Positions 26,254 through 35,600 are shown, counted from the first letter of the stretch. The stretch: DNA of 64,000 nucleotides from Pelagibius litoralis (GCA_029287455.1 JARFRB010000032.1:30728-94727), one strand, 5' to 3'. Notes: a model not told the origin generated them from the sequence alone. Made by a program: numbers and translations.

Positions 26254-27714
26254 CTAGGCTCCCGAAGACAGGGCGATGGCGACGTTTTTGGTCTGCACGT
26301 AGTTCAGCAACGCCTCGCGCCCTTTTTCGCGGCCGTAGCCGGACTTTCCATAGCCGCCGAAGGGTGTTTCCACACCGCCAGCGTACCACTCGTTGACGAA
26401 GATCTGTCCGGCGCGAATCCGCTTGGCGGCGCTCATGGCCCGCTCAACGTCGGAGGTGAAAACGCCGCCAACCAGGCCATAGGGCGTTCCATTGGAAATC
26501 GCGAGGGCCTCGGCATCGTCGCGGAACGGAATGACGGACAGCACCGGGCCGAAGACTTCCGTCTGGGCGATTTCGCTATCGGGCGCGACGCCTTCCAGGA
26601 TCGTGGGCTCCAGGAACCAGCCGGGACGATTGAGCGGCCGGCCACCGGTGACTGCCCGCGCGCCATCGGATTCCGCCCGGGCACAAAGCCCTTCCGCGCG
26701 CTCCCGCTGCCCGCGCGAGATCATGGCACCCATGTTCGGGCCGAAGGTGTCCCGCTCGATGCCCGGGCCGACGGAGATCGAGCGTGCCAAATCGGCCGCG
26801 CGCTCCACGATCTCGTCGTGAATGCTGTGGTGCACGATGGCCCGCGACATGGCTGAGCAGACCTGCCCGGAATTGAACAAGATTCCCCAGCGGACCGAGT
26901 CCATGAAGCGGTCCAGATCCGCGTCCGGCCAGACCAGCGCCGCCGACTTGCCGCCCAACTCCAAAACGCAGGGCACCACGTTGCGGGCAGCCTCGGTCGC
27001 GATCCGGCTGCCGGTCTCAACCGAGCCGGTGAAGACGATCTGGTCGACGCCTGGGTGCCGCGACAGCGCCGCCCCTGCCTCGCCGCCCAGGCCGCAAATC
27101 ACGTTGACGGCCCCCGCGGGCAGTTCCACCGCCTCCGCCGCCCGCGCGAGCCAGGCGCTGCTCAAGGGGTCGAGCTCCGGTGTTTTCACGACACAGGCAT
27201 TGCCGGTCGCTAAAGCAGGGGCGATGGATCGCGCCGCCATCTCCAGCGGATAGTTCCAGGGAATGATCTGCGCACAGACGCCAAAGGGCTCGTAGACCGT
27301 GAAATCCAGATAGCCAGCACCTAGCGGGATCGATCGCCCTTCCAGGGTTTCCGCCTGGTTGCCGTAATACTCGAAGTAGCGTGCCGCGCCCTCCACCTCG
27401 ATCCGAGATTCCCAGAGCGGCTTGCCCGCCTCCAGGGTCAGCAGGGACGCGATCTCCTCGAGATTTTCCAGCAGGAAGTCGCCCATGCGGCGCACCTTGC
27501 GGCCCCTGTCGCAAGGTCGCATCTGCGTCAAGGTTCCCGAGTCATGACAAGCGCGGGCCGCCGAAACGGCGCGATCCACGTCGGCTGCATCGGCTATGGC
27601 TTGCTCCGCCAAAGGCTCTCCCGTCGCCGGGTCCTCGACGCTCAGGCGGCCGGAGCCACCGTCAACCCAACGGCCATCGATGAAGTTGCGCCAATAGGGC
27701 TCCACAGAAATCAT
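26254..27714 (-). CDS. NAD(P)-dependent aldehyde dehydrogenase
   Basis: 486 aa, full-length ALDH superfamily. Coenzyme site FTGSVETGSRIA, glutamate base in VLELGGKSAALVW, catalytic cysteine in FNSGQVCSAMSRAIVH, and QTEVFGPVLSVIPF near the C-terminus. Closest in style to betaine-aldehyde or gamma-aminobutyraldehyde dehydrogenases. It overlaps the start-proximal FAD/GcvT gene upstream by 4 bases (ATGA), so it probably oxidises an aldehyde formed in the same pathway, such as formaldehyde or an amino aldehyde from the demethylation or ring-opening steps; the actual substrate is unknown. Confidence 0.9.
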   Translation of the reverse strand: MISVEPYWRNFIDGRWVDGGSGRLSVEDPATGEPLAEQAIADAADVDRAVSAARACHDSGTLTQMRPCDRGRKVRRMGDFLLENLEEIASLLTLEAGKPLWESRIEVEGAARYFEYYGNQAETLEGRSIPLGAGYLDFTVYEPFGVCAQIIPWNYPLEMAARSIAPALATGNACVVKTPELDPLSSAWLARAAEAVELPAGAVNVICGLGGEAGAALSRHPGVDQIVFTGSVETGSRIATEAARNVVPCVLELGGKSAALVWPDADLDRFMDSVRWGILFNSGQVCSAMSRAIVHHSIHDEIVERAADLARSISVGPGIERDTFGPNMGAMISRGQRERAEGLCARAESDGARAVTGGRPLNRPGWFLEPTILEGVAPDSEIAQTEVFGPVLSVIPFRDDAEALAISNGTPYGLVGGVFTSDVERAMSAAKRIRAGQIFVNEWYAGGVETPFGGYGKSGYGREKGREALLNYVQTKNVAIALSSGA

Positions 27715-30155
27715 GCCCGCGCCCTTTCATTCCCTGGATCAAAAGCCGGCTCGCCCAGCACCACGGCACGGCGCGGCTTGCCGAGATTGAGGACCTCAAG
27801 CTCGGTTCCAGCACCGCTAACCCCGGGTGCCAAGTAAGCCCAGCCCAGCCATGCCCCCACAGCGTAGCCGAAGCCGCCCGACGCGATCGACCCCACGCAG
27901 CGGCCGTCCTTCCAGACGGATTCCGAGCCCAGAGGGTCGGCCGGCTGGCTCTCTTCCCGGCCGGGCTCTTCCAAGCGCAGATAGACCAGCACCCACTTCT
28001 CCGGTTCCTCCAAGGAAACCGCCGAACCCTGGAACCCCTCCTCACGCGAGAAGCGTTTCAAGTCGGCTTCCGCCAAGGTCACCTCGTTGGTGAGTTCGTG
28101 ACCGGATTTGTAGGCCTTTTCCATGCGAAGAGCGTTCAAGGTCGCCGAGCCGACGTGGGTGAGCCCTAGGGGCTCGCCCGCCGCGACCAGGGCATCGTAG
28201 ACCTGGCGCATCGATTCCATGGGCACATGCAATTCCCAGCCCAGCTCGCCGGTATAGGTTACCCTGAGCGCCCGTACATTGGGTGCACCAGCCACGATGA
28301 TTTCCTGGGCGGAGAGCCAACGGAACGCCGCGTTGTCCAACGGCGCCCCTGTACAGGCCGCCAGAATCTCGCGGGATTTCGGGCCGGCCAGCATCAGCAC
28401 GCCATAGCGCTCCGACACGTTATCGAACGCGACCTCCTCGCCCGCATGGCGCTGCGTATCAAGCCAATCGAGGATCGAGGCCTCCTTGGCGGCGGCATAG
28501 ACCGCGTAGAAGCGATCCTCCCCCAAACGCAACAAGGTCGCCTCGCCTTCCAGACGACCATTGGGATTGACAAGATAGGTCAGCGTAACCGAGCCCAGCT
28601 TCTTCGGCAGGCGGTTGGACGTTACCCGTTCCAGAAAGGCCGCGGCGTCCGCCCCGTGCACCTCGATCTTGGCGAAGGCAGTCAGATCCGCAATCCCGGC
28701 GGCGTCGCGCAGGCCCGCCACCTCGGCGGCGAGAATGTCGTGCAGTTCCGAGCGCTTGAAGGAATGAATATGTTCGGCCGGAATGCCGTCTCGGGCGTAC
28801 CAGAACGGCCTCTCCCATCCATAGACGTCTTGATAGACGGCGCCCCTTTCCTTGAGCGCCTCATAGAGCGGCGAGGTCTTCGACCGTTCCGGCCGGCAAG
28901 CGGGCCGGTCGAGATGGGGAAAAGGGATCTCATGGCGCAGCAGATAGTCTTCCTTGGCCTTCTCGATCCGGTAGGTCTCATCGATCCGCGCACCGAAGCG
29001 CCTAGGGTCAAAGCTGGCCATCGAGATGTCCGCCGCCCCATGCACCATCCACTGGGCGAGATACTTGCCGGCACCCGGGCCCCAGGCGATGCCGACCTGC
29101 GAACCGCAGCAGAGCCAGAAATTCCTGACGCCCGAGGGCCCCAGCATCATGTTGCCGTCCGGCGGATGGGTGATAGCCCCGTGGATCACCCGCTTGATGC
29201 CAAGTTCCGCCAGGACCGGCATGCGCTCCATGGCGTTTTCGAGCCAAGGCATGATGCGGTCGAAATCCGGCTCGAAAAGTTCGTTCTCGGCACTCCAGGG
29301 CGTTTCGTCGTCCCAGACCGTGGCAGCGTTCGCCTTCTCGTAGATACCGATCAGCCCGGATTTCTGCTCCATGCGCAGATAGCCCGAGATCTGCCGGTCG
29401 TCGCGAATCACCGGCAACTCGGCGCCAAGGTTCAGGAATTCAGGGACAGTGTCGGTGATCAGGTAGTGGTGCAGCAGGTTGGCAATCGGCAGGTCGAGCC
29501 CGACCCACTTGCCGATCTGGCGCGCGTAGGTGCCGCCGGCGTTCACCACGATCTCGGCGTCGATGTCGCCCTTTTCCGTGTGGACGCTCCACTCGCCATT
29601 GGGCTTGCGGGTCAAGCCAGTTACCCGGGTGTGGCGCAGAATTTTGGCGCCCATCTGGCGCGCGCCCGCCGCCAGCCCGAAAGTGACGCCCGCGGGGTCC
29701 ACGTGACCGTCGTGCGGTGTGTGAAGCGCTGCCTTGATGCCGTCGAGATTGTAGAAGGGATGCAATTCGCGGATCCTGTTGGGCCCGACGACTTCCATCT
29801 CATGCCCCAGCCCGCGTCCGACCGACAGCGTGTAGTGGAGCCAATCGACCTCCGCGTCCTCGTAGGCGACACGAAAGGAGCCGCAGCCATGCCAGGTGGC
29901 GCTCTGCCCGGTCTCGGCCTCCAGCTTGGGATAAAGCTCGGTGCCGTAGGCCGCCATCTTGGCCAAGCCGTAGTGGGACACGGAATGAGTGATCTGCCCA
30001 GCCGCGTGCCAGGTTGAGCCAGAGGTCAGCTCCGCCTTTTCCAGCAGCACCACATCGCTCCAGCCCTCCTTGCAGAGGTGATAGGCGAGCGAGCATCCCA
30101 TGACGCCGCCCCCGATGATCGCCACCCTCGCCGCCGTCGCCATCTTGCAATTCAT
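27711..30155 (-). CDS. Dimethylglycine/sarcosine dehydrogenase-like FAD-GcvT protein
   Basis: 814 aa two-domain enzyme. N-terminal DAO-type FAD domain: VAIIGGGVMGCSLAYHL and ELTSGSTWHAAGQITHS, the latter holding the histidine that covalently binds FAD in dimethylglycine dehydrogenase. C-terminal aminomethyltransferase (GcvT) domain from about residue 430 (TAFAKIEVHGADAAAFLERV, YTGELGWELHVPMESM). Such enzymes oxidatively remove an N-methyl group and pass the carbon to tetrahydrofolate. Start could be the first codon at 30155 or the ATG at 30143. Read away from the divergent RpiR gene; co-transcribed with the aldehyde dehydrogenase. Confidence 0.88.
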   Translation of the reverse strand: MNCKMATAARVAIIGGGVMGCSLAYHLCKEGWSDVVLLEKAELTSGSTWHAAGQITHSVSHYGLAKMAAYGTELYPKLEAETGQSATWHGCGSFRVAYEDAEVDWLHYTLSVGRGLGHEMEVVGPNRIRELHPFYNLDGIKAALHTPHDGHVDPAGVTFGLAAGARQMGAKILRHTRVTGLTRKPNGEWSVHTEKGDIDAEIVVNAGGTYARQIGKWVGLDLPIANLLHHYLITDTVPEFLNLGAELPVIRDDRQISGYLRMEQKSGLIGIYEKANAATVWDDETPWSAENELFEPDFDRIMPWLENAMERMPVLAELGIKRVIHGAITHPPDGNMMLGPSGVRNFWLCCGSQVGIAWGPGAGKYLAQWMVHGAADISMASFDPRRFGARIDETYRIEKAKEDYLLRHEIPFPHLDRPACRPERSKTSPLYEALKERGAVYQDVYGWERPFWYARDGIPAEHIHSFKRSELHDILAAEVAGLRDAAGIADLTAFAKIEVHGADAAAFLERVTSNRLPKKLGSVTLTYLVNPNGRLEGEATLLRLGEDRFYAVYAAAKEASILDWLDTQRHAGEEVAFDNVSERYGVLMLAGPKSREILAACTGAPLDNAAFRWLSAQEIIVAGAPNVRALRVTYTGELGWELHVPMESMRQVYDALVAAGEPLGLTHVGSATLNALRMEKAYKSGHELTNEVTLAEADLKRFSREEGFQGSAVSLEEPEKWVLVYLRLEEPGREESQPADPLGSESVWKDGRCVGSIASGGFGYAVGAWLGWAYLAPGVSGAGTELEVLNLGKPRRAVVLGEPAFDPGNERARA

Positions 30156-30188
30156 CCTTGCACTGATCCGTGGATCGGTTTAGGTAAT

Positions 30189-30223
30189 GATACAGATGTA
30201 TCCATGTCAACACACTTGATACA
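30189..30223. promoter_or_regulatory. Probable RpiR operator with overlapping promoter
   Basis: The 90-base divergent gap contains a perfect inverted repeat, GATACA-GA-TGTATC (30189-30202), and a third GATACA at 30218-30223. A TTGACA box for the leftward operon (complement of 30205-30210) lies between them with a weak TACCTA -10 18 bases on. Position and symmetry suggest the site of the adjacent RpiR regulator, controlling both operons. Confidence 0.6.
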
Positions 30224-30244
30224 CACATAGCCGATAGACCCGCC

Positions 30245-31153
30245 ATGCCCGCGCCGCCGAAGAACGCCAAGGAAGTGACCGCCGCCCTCACCGAGGCCTT
30301 CCCGAGCATGCCTCCGGCGCTGCAGGCAGCGGCCCGGCATATCATCGACAATCCGCGGGAAGTAGGCGTGCAGTCCATGCGCGCGCTGGCCGCGAAGGCC
30401 TCGGTCCATCCCAATGCCTTCGTGCGCTTGGCTCGCCAGATCGGCTTCGAGGGCTATGAGGAAATGCGCGAGCGTTTCCGCGATTTCCTGGTCTCCGACG
30501 ACCTGGGAAGCTTCAAGGACCGGGCGCGCTGGCTGCAAAGCCTGGCGGCGAAGGGCGGGGCCTCGGAAATCGTGAGCGAAATGGCCTCGGCCATCTCCGA
30601 CAACCTTGAGCGGGGTTTCGTGCGGCAGGACGTGCGCGGGCTCGAGGGGCTCTGCGACCGGATCCTGAACTCCGAGCGGGTCTTCGTCCTCGGGATGGGC
30701 TCGGCCTACGCGCTCGCATATCAATTCTGGTACGTCACGCGCATGGCCTTCGGGCATATCACCCCGGTGCCGCAACACGGGTCGCAGCCTATCGACGACC
30801 TCGCGCTGATCGGCCCCGACGACCTCGTTATCGCGATGACCTTCCAGCCCTACAGGGCGGAAACCATGACAGCGGTGCGTCTGGCCAAGCAGCGGGGCGC
30901 CTTCGTGGTCGGCGTGACGGACGGTGCGACTTCTCCCCTGGCCCTGGAGGCGGACGAGGCGATTGTCTGCCCAACCAGTACGCCGCAGTTCTTTCCCAGC
31001 CAAGCCGCGGTCATGGGCCTATTGGAGACGCTGATTGCGATTTTGATCGCGCGCGCGGGCGAGACGGCGCAAGCGCGAATCGAGGATTTTCACCACGAAC
31101 GACACGAGGCCGGCGTCTACGAGGAAGACCAGCGCCTCGGGTCGTTGAGCTAG
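30245..31153 (+). CDS. RpiR/MurR-family transcriptional regulator
   Basis: 302 aa. N-terminal helix-turn-helix (MRALAAKASVHPNAFVRLAR followed by QIGFEGYEEMRERFRDFL) and C-terminal SIS domain from about residue 125 (RVFVLGMGSAYALAYQFWYV, DLVIAMTFQPYRAETMTAVR), which in this family senses a sugar phosphate or other small metabolite. It is divergent from the demethylase operon and first in line with the Rieske, MDR, enolase and aminotransferase genes, so it is the likely regulator of the whole catabolic island. Confidence 0.9.
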   Translation: MPAPPKNAKEVTAALTEAFPSMPPALQAAARHIIDNPREVGVQSMRALAAKASVHPNAFVRLARQIGFEGYEEMRERFRDFLVSDDLGSFKDRARWLQSLAAKGGASEIVSEMASAISDNLERGFVRQDVRGLEGLCDRILNSERVFVLGMGSAYALAYQFWYVTRMAFGHITPVPQHGSQPIDDLALIGPDDLVIAMTFQPYRAETMTAVRLAKQRGAFVVGVTDGATSPLALEADEAIVCPTSTPQFFPSQAAVMGLLETLIAILIARAGETAQARIEDFHHERHEAGVYEEDQRLGSLS

Positions 31154-31182
31154 CTTCGGTTACGAGCGCAAAGGATGCTGTC

Positions 31183-32268
31183 ATGAACGAGCCGGCGGCC
31201 ACGAACGGGCAAGCACTTCCCGGCCGGTATTACACCGACCCCACCCTCTTCTCAGCGATCAAGGAAGGCTTGCTCTACAAGTCCTGGCACTTCGCCTGCC
31301 ACGAAAGTCAGATCCCAGAAACCGGCGACTACTTCGCGTTCTCGATTATGGATCAGGACGTCTTCGTCGTCCGCCAGAAGGATTCCAGCCTGCGCTGCTT
31401 CTACAATGTCTGCCAGCACCGGGGGCACACTCTGGTGGAGGGGGCTGGGCGCGCGAACCTTCTGGTCTGCCCTTATCACGCCTGGTCCTATGCCTTGGAT
31501 GGACGCTTGCGCGGTGCGCAGGGAACCAAGGGTCAAGCAAACTTCGATCGCTCAAGGATTTGCCTGACCGAGGTGCGGCTTGACCGCTTCTGCGGCTTCG
31601 TTTTCGCCAATCTCGACCCCGAGGCCGAACCCATGTCGGAAGCCTTCCCCGGCGTGGAAAGCGCCGTCCGGGCACTGGCGCCAGACATCGAGGAGCGCGT
31701 TTACGCCGGCGGGCACGAGGTGGCGGAATCCTGCAACTGGCTGGTCGCGGTCGAGAACTATAACGAATGCTATCACTGCAAGATGGTCCACCGGACCTTT
31801 TCCTCCGGCGTGATCGATCCGGGCAGCTATGATATCCAGGCCTTCTCGGAGGCCGCGAAGTGCCTGCACCACACCGCGAAGGCGCAAAGCGGCGACACGG
31901 CTTGGTACGACACCTCCAGATCAGACTACGGCTCCTTCTTTCTCTGGCCGCTCTTCAGCCTACAGATCTACCCTTCCGGACTGGTGAACACCTATCATTG
32001 GCGGCCGGAAGGCGTCGGGGAAACCACGATCCATCGCGGCTGGTATTCCAAGGACGGCGTGATCGACGACGCCATGCAGCGGGTGATCGACCTCGACAGA
32101 CAGACGACTTTCGAAGAGGATTTGGAGCTTGTGAAGCGGGTCCAGCGCGGCTTGGCCTCCCGCGGCTACCGGCCCAGCCCCTTGGTCATCAACCCGGAGG
32201 GCGGGATCGATTCCGAGCACTCGATCGACAAGCTGCACGAATGGCTCATGGAGGCGATAGATGGTTGA
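31183..32268 (+). CDS. Rieske non-heme iron oxygenase, betaine N-demethylase type
   Basis: 361 aa. Rieske [2Fe-2S] ligands in CFYNVCQHRGHTLV and LLVCPYHAWSYALDG; mononuclear iron site in AVENYNECYHCKMVHR plus a later acidic ligand. The ENYxECYHC form is shared with the glycine-betaine (GbcA), carnitine (CntA) and stachydrine (Stc2) oxygenases that cleave C-N bonds of quaternary amines. A ferredoxin reductase partner would be needed, but none is encoded in the window. The stop overlaps the MDR gene by 8 bases. Confidence 0.87.
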   Translation: MNEPAATNGQALPGRYYTDPTLFSAIKEGLLYKSWHFACHESQIPETGDYFAFSIMDQDVFVVRQKDSSLRCFYNVCQHRGHTLVEGAGRANLLVCPYHAWSYALDGRLRGAQGTKGQANFDRSRICLTEVRLDRFCGFVFANLDPEAEPMSEAFPGVESAVRALAPDIEERVYAGGHEVAESCNWLVAVENYNECYHCKMVHRTFSSGVIDPGSYDIQAFSEAAKCLHHTAKAQSGDTAWYDTSRSDYGSFFLWPLFSLQIYPSGLVNTYHWRPEGVGETTIHRGWYSKDGVIDDAMQRVIDLDRQTTFEEDLELVKRVQRGLASRGYRPSPLVINPEGGIDSEHSIDKLHEWLMEAIDG

Positions 32269-33364
32269 ACCGGGCAAGACCATGCGGGCTTTCCTGCTCA
32301 CCGGCCATGGCGATTTCGACAAGCTGGTCTACCGCGAACAATGGCCGGCACCCGAGCCCGGTCCGGGCGAGGTTCTGATCCAGGTCGGCGCCTGCGGCCT
32401 CAACAACACGGATGTGAATACGCGCACTGCCTGGTATTCCAAGGGCGTCTCGGAGGAGACGACCGGCGGCGCCTTCGAAAGCGCCAGCGACGACGACAGC
32501 TCTTGGGGAGGGGCGGCGATCACCTTCCCGCGTATCCAAGGCGCCGATGTCTGCGGCCAGGTGGTTGGCTTGGGCGCGAGCGCGGACCCCAGCTTGATGG
32601 GAAAGCGCGTCTTGATCGAGACCTGGCTGCGGGACTGGGACGATCCGCTCAACCTGGATAAATGCGGCTACTTCGGATCGGAAAGTGACGGCGGCTTCGC
32701 TGACTACACCACCGTGGACGCCCGCAACGTGCACACGGTGGAAAGCGATCTCTCGGACGCGGAACTGGCGACCTTCGCCACCTCTTACATCACGGCGGAG
32801 AACATGTTGAACCGCGCCGAGGTTGCCTCTGGCGACAGGGTTCTCATACCCGGCGCCTCCGGGGGTGTGGGCTCCGCCTTGATCCAGCTGGCCAAGCGCC
32901 GAGGTGCCGAAACCATCGCGCTCTGCGACGACGCCAAGGCCGCCGAGGTCTCGGCGGCGGGCGCGGACCATGTACTGCTCCGGGCCCCGGGCGATCTCAG
33001 GGCGGCCCTCGAAGCCACAACGGGAAGCGCGGAGGTAACTGTCGTGGCGGACGTGGTGGGCGGCGCGCTCTGGCCCCAAATGATCGCGGGCCTGGCCAGA
33101 GGCGGCCGCTATACCTGCGCCGGTGCTATCGCCGGACCGATCGTCTCCTTCGACTTGAGAACCTTCTATTTGCGCGATCTCACCTTCGTCGGCGCCACCA
33201 TCGTGCCGCCGGGAACCTTCGCGGACCTTGTTGGATACATCGAGCGCGGCGAGATCAAACCCCTCTTGGCGGCGACCTATCCTCTAAAGGATCTGGTCGA
33301 GGCTCAGCGGGCCTTTATCGCCAAGCGCCACGTCGGCAACATCGTGGTCACCATGCGGCCCTAG
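32261..33364 (+). CDS. MDR-family zinc-independent alcohol dehydrogenase/quinone reductase
   Basis: 367 aa (or 360 from the ATG at 32282). N-terminal GroES-like domain (PGPGEVLIQVGACGLNNTDV) and NAD(P)-binding domain with LIPGASGGVGSALIQLAKRR. The zinc-site residues of classical alcohol dehydrogenases are replaced (CGLNNTD instead of CxxCxSD), pointing to a quinone-reductase-like subgroup. An insert around residues 60-80 (ETTGGAFESASDDDSSWGGA) is unusual and acidic. Likely a redox step in the island, but the substrate is not identifiable. Confidence 0.8.
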   Translation: MVEPGKTMRAFLLTGHGDFDKLVYREQWPAPEPGPGEVLIQVGACGLNNTDVNTRTAWYSKGVSEETTGGAFESASDDDSSWGGAAITFPRIQGADVCGQVVGLGASADPSLMGKRVLIETWLRDWDDPLNLDKCGYFGSESDGGFADYTTVDARNVHTVESDLSDAELATFATSYITAENMLNRAEVASGDRVLIPGASGGVGSALIQLAKRRGAETIALCDDAKAAEVSAAGADHVLLRAPGDLRAALEATTGSAEVTVVADVVGGALWPQMIAGLARGGRYTCAGAIAGPIVSFDLRTFYLRDLTFVGATIVPPGTFADLVGYIERGEIKPLLAATYPLKDLVEAQRAFIAKRHVGNIVVTMRP

Positions 33365-33366
33365 CG

Positions 33367-34485
33367 ATGAAGATCTCACGCATCAGCGTCTGGCGGAAAA
33401 CGCTTCCGCTTCGCAAGCCCTACTGGTTCTCCGGGGGCCGGCTGAAGGTGGACAGCCTGGACTCGACCTTCGTGCGGATCGATACGGACGAGGGTGTCCA
33501 GGGCTGGGGCGAAGGCTGCCCCTGGGGGCATAGCTACATTCCAGCGTTCGGCGGCGGCATGCGCGCCGCGATCGAACTGCTCGCCGGCACTCTGATCGGC
33601 GAGGACCCGCGCGATATCGGCCGACTGAACCGGGCGATGGACAGCTGCCTGCCTGGCCATCCCTACGCCAAGGCGCCGCTTGATATCGCTCTTTGGGACA
33701 TCGCCGGTCAACTTGCAAAGGTGCCGCTTTTCCAGCTTCTGGGCGGCGCCGAGGGCGATTCGGTGCCCGTGAACAGTTCGATCTCCACCGGCTCGCCCGA
33801 GGAGATGATCGCTCTGATCGAAGCCGCGCGCGCGCAGGGCTACCGGACCCACTCCGCAAAAGTCGGCGGCGAGGATCCCGATCTCGATATCGCCCGCATC
33901 GAGGCCATCGAGGCCGCCCGCGCGCCCGAGGAGTTCATCACCTACGACGTAAACCGCGCTTGGACCCCCGACCTGGCGGTCACCGTTATGAACTCCGTCT
34001 CCGCGCGGGGCTGGTTCGAGCAGCCCTGCGAGACACTCGATCAGTGCACGCGCCTGCGCCGCCACGTCACCCAACCCATCATGCTCGACGAGTGCCTGCA
34101 AGACTTCCAGGATCACTTGACCGCCTGGCGCGAAGACGCTTGCGAGGGCGTCAAGGTCAAGCCGAACCGGCTCGGTGGCCTCACCAAAGCCCGCCAGGCG
34201 CGCGATTTCGGCGTTGCGGTCGGATGGCGCATGCATGTGGAGGACGTGGGCGGAACCGTCGTCGCCGATACCGCCGCCTTGCATCTGGCCCTATCGACAC
34301 CGGCGGAGCACTGCCTGGCCTCCTGGCTCTGCCAGGCGCATCTGATCGACGATCCGGCACCCGGAAAGGGCGCGCGTAACCGCGCCGGGCTCGTTGCGCT
34401 CCCGGAGGAGCCAGGGTTGGGAGTCGCCCCGGACGAGGCTTGGCTGGGCGAGCCCTTCGCGATCCATGAGAGCCCGGCACCATGA
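33367..34485 (+). CDS. Enolase-superfamily enzyme 1 (HpbD/cHyp dehydratase-like)
   Basis: 372 aa, muconate-lactonizing subgroup of the enolase superfamily. Capping domain with TDEGVQGWGEGCPWGHSYIP and GHPYAKAPLDIALWD; barrel lysine in THSAKVGGED; metal ligands in TYDVNRAW, GWFEQPCETL and IMLDECLQDF; second lysine region VKVKPNRLGGLTKA. The single lysine on the second barrel strand and the EQPCETL sequence resemble 4-hydroxyproline betaine 2-epimerase (HpbD) and cis-3-hydroxyproline dehydratase, which abstract the alpha proton of imino acids. It overlaps enolase 2 (ATGA) and is its paralogue, at visibly low identity. Confidence 0.82.
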   Translation: MKISRISVWRKTLPLRKPYWFSGGRLKVDSLDSTFVRIDTDEGVQGWGEGCPWGHSYIPAFGGGMRAAIELLAGTLIGEDPRDIGRLNRAMDSCLPGHPYAKAPLDIALWDIAGQLAKVPLFQLLGGAEGDSVPVNSSISTGSPEEMIALIEAARAQGYRTHSAKVGGEDPDLDIARIEAIEAARAPEEFITYDVNRAWTPDLAVTVMNSVSARGWFEQPCETLDQCTRLRRHVTQPIMLDECLQDFQDHLTAWREDACEGVKVKPNRLGGLTKARQARDFGVAVGWRMHVEDVGGTVVADTAALHLALSTPAEHCLASWLCQAHLIDDPAPGKGARNRAGLVALPEEPGLGVAPDEAWLGEPFAIHESPAP

Positions 34486-35585
34486 AGATCTCGCGCATAT
34501 CCCTCCACCATGTGCCCTTGACCAGCCATGTTCCCTACTACATGGGGGCCGGGAAGAGCTGCGTGACCGTGACCACGGCAGTGCTGCGCATCGATACCGA
34601 CGAGGGTTTGACCGGGTGGGGCGAGGTTTGCCCCATCCCTCACTACTTGCCGGCCTACGCGAACGGCGTGGCACCGGCCGTGGACGAACTGACGCCGGTG
34701 CTGCTGGGGGCGGACCCGATCGGGCCGGAAGCCCTGATGGCCGCCTGCAACAAGCATCTGCAAGGCCACACCTACGCCAAATCCGCCATCGATATCGCTC
34801 TGTGGGACCTGACCGCCAAGGCCGCGGGCTTGCCGCTGCACCGGCTCCTTGGCGGCCGGCAGGTGGAAAAGGCGCCCCTCTACCACTCCGTTTCCTGCCT
34901 GCCGCCGGACGTGATGGCCGACCACGCCAGAGAAGCTCAAGACACCGGCATCCGTCAGTTCCAAGCAAAGCTGGGGACCGACAACGATTGGGCGCAAGAT
35001 GCGGCGCGCCTTCGGGCCATGCGCGAGGCTATTGGCCCAGGCCCCCTGCTCTACGGGGATTGGAATTGCGGCGCCACCACGCTGATGGCGATCCGGGTGG
35101 CACAGGCCACCCGCGAACTCGACGTCATGCTGGAACAACCCTGCGAAAGCCTGGAGGCTTGCGCCCAGGTCCGCAAGGTCTCGGGCATGGCCATGAAGCT
35201 CGACGAAAGCGTTCACGACCTCGGCTCCATCATGAAGGCGCACACGCTGGGCTGCATCGACGTGGCGACGGTCAAGCTTTCCAAGTTTGGTGGGCTGAGC
35301 GCGGCCCGGCGGGCCCGCGACCTCTGCCTCCACCTGAAGATCATGATGTCGATCGAGGATACTTGGGGATCGGATATCGCGACCGCCGCCGCCGCGCACC
35401 TGGCAGTCGCCACGTCCGGCGAATACCTGCTCAACGCCTGCGACCTTTCCGGCTACGTGAGCCCGCATTTGGCACCGGACGGCCCGCGGCGAGAACCCGG
35501 TGGGCTAAATGTCGGCGACGCGCCAGGCCTCGGCATCACGCTAGACGAAGCGGTGCTAGGCGATCCGGTCGCGGTTTATCAGTGA
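34482..35585 (+). CDS. Enolase-superfamily enzyme 2 (HpbD/cHyp dehydratase-like)
   Basis: 367 aa paralogue of the preceding gene. IDTDEGLTGWGEVCPIPHYL and GHTYAKSAIDIALWDLTAKA in the cap; barrel lysine in RQFQAKLGTDND; metal ligands in YGDWNCGAT, MLEQPCESLEA and MKLDESVHDL; second lysine in VKLSKFGGLSAARRA; then SIEDTWGSDIATAAAAHLAV. This matches hydroxyproline-betaine epimerase (HpbD) closely as I recall that family. Having two such genes side by side suggests a two-step conversion (epimerisation then dehydration, or action on two stereoisomers). Overlaps its upstream neighbour by 4 bases. Confidence 0.85.
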   Translation: MKISRISLHHVPLTSHVPYYMGAGKSCVTVTTAVLRIDTDEGLTGWGEVCPIPHYLPAYANGVAPAVDELTPVLLGADPIGPEALMAACNKHLQGHTYAKSAIDIALWDLTAKAAGLPLHRLLGGRQVEKAPLYHSVSCLPPDVMADHAREAQDTGIRQFQAKLGTDNDWAQDAARLRAMREAIGPGPLLYGDWNCGATTLMAIRVAQATRELDVMLEQPCESLEACAQVRKVSGMAMKLDESVHDLGSIMKAHTLGCIDVATVKLSKFGGLSAARRARDLCLHLKIMMSIEDTWGSDIATAAAAHLAVATSGEYLLNACDLSGYVSPHLAPDGPRREPGGLNVGDAPGLGITLDEAVLGDPVAVYQ

Positions 35586-35600
35586 GAGGAGAATTCTGGG

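Noticed and set aside
28227..30017. Open frame of 596 codons on the plus strand opposite the FAD/GcvT gene
   Set aside because: Antisense shadow; the minus strand encodes intact FAD and GcvT motifs along the same interval.
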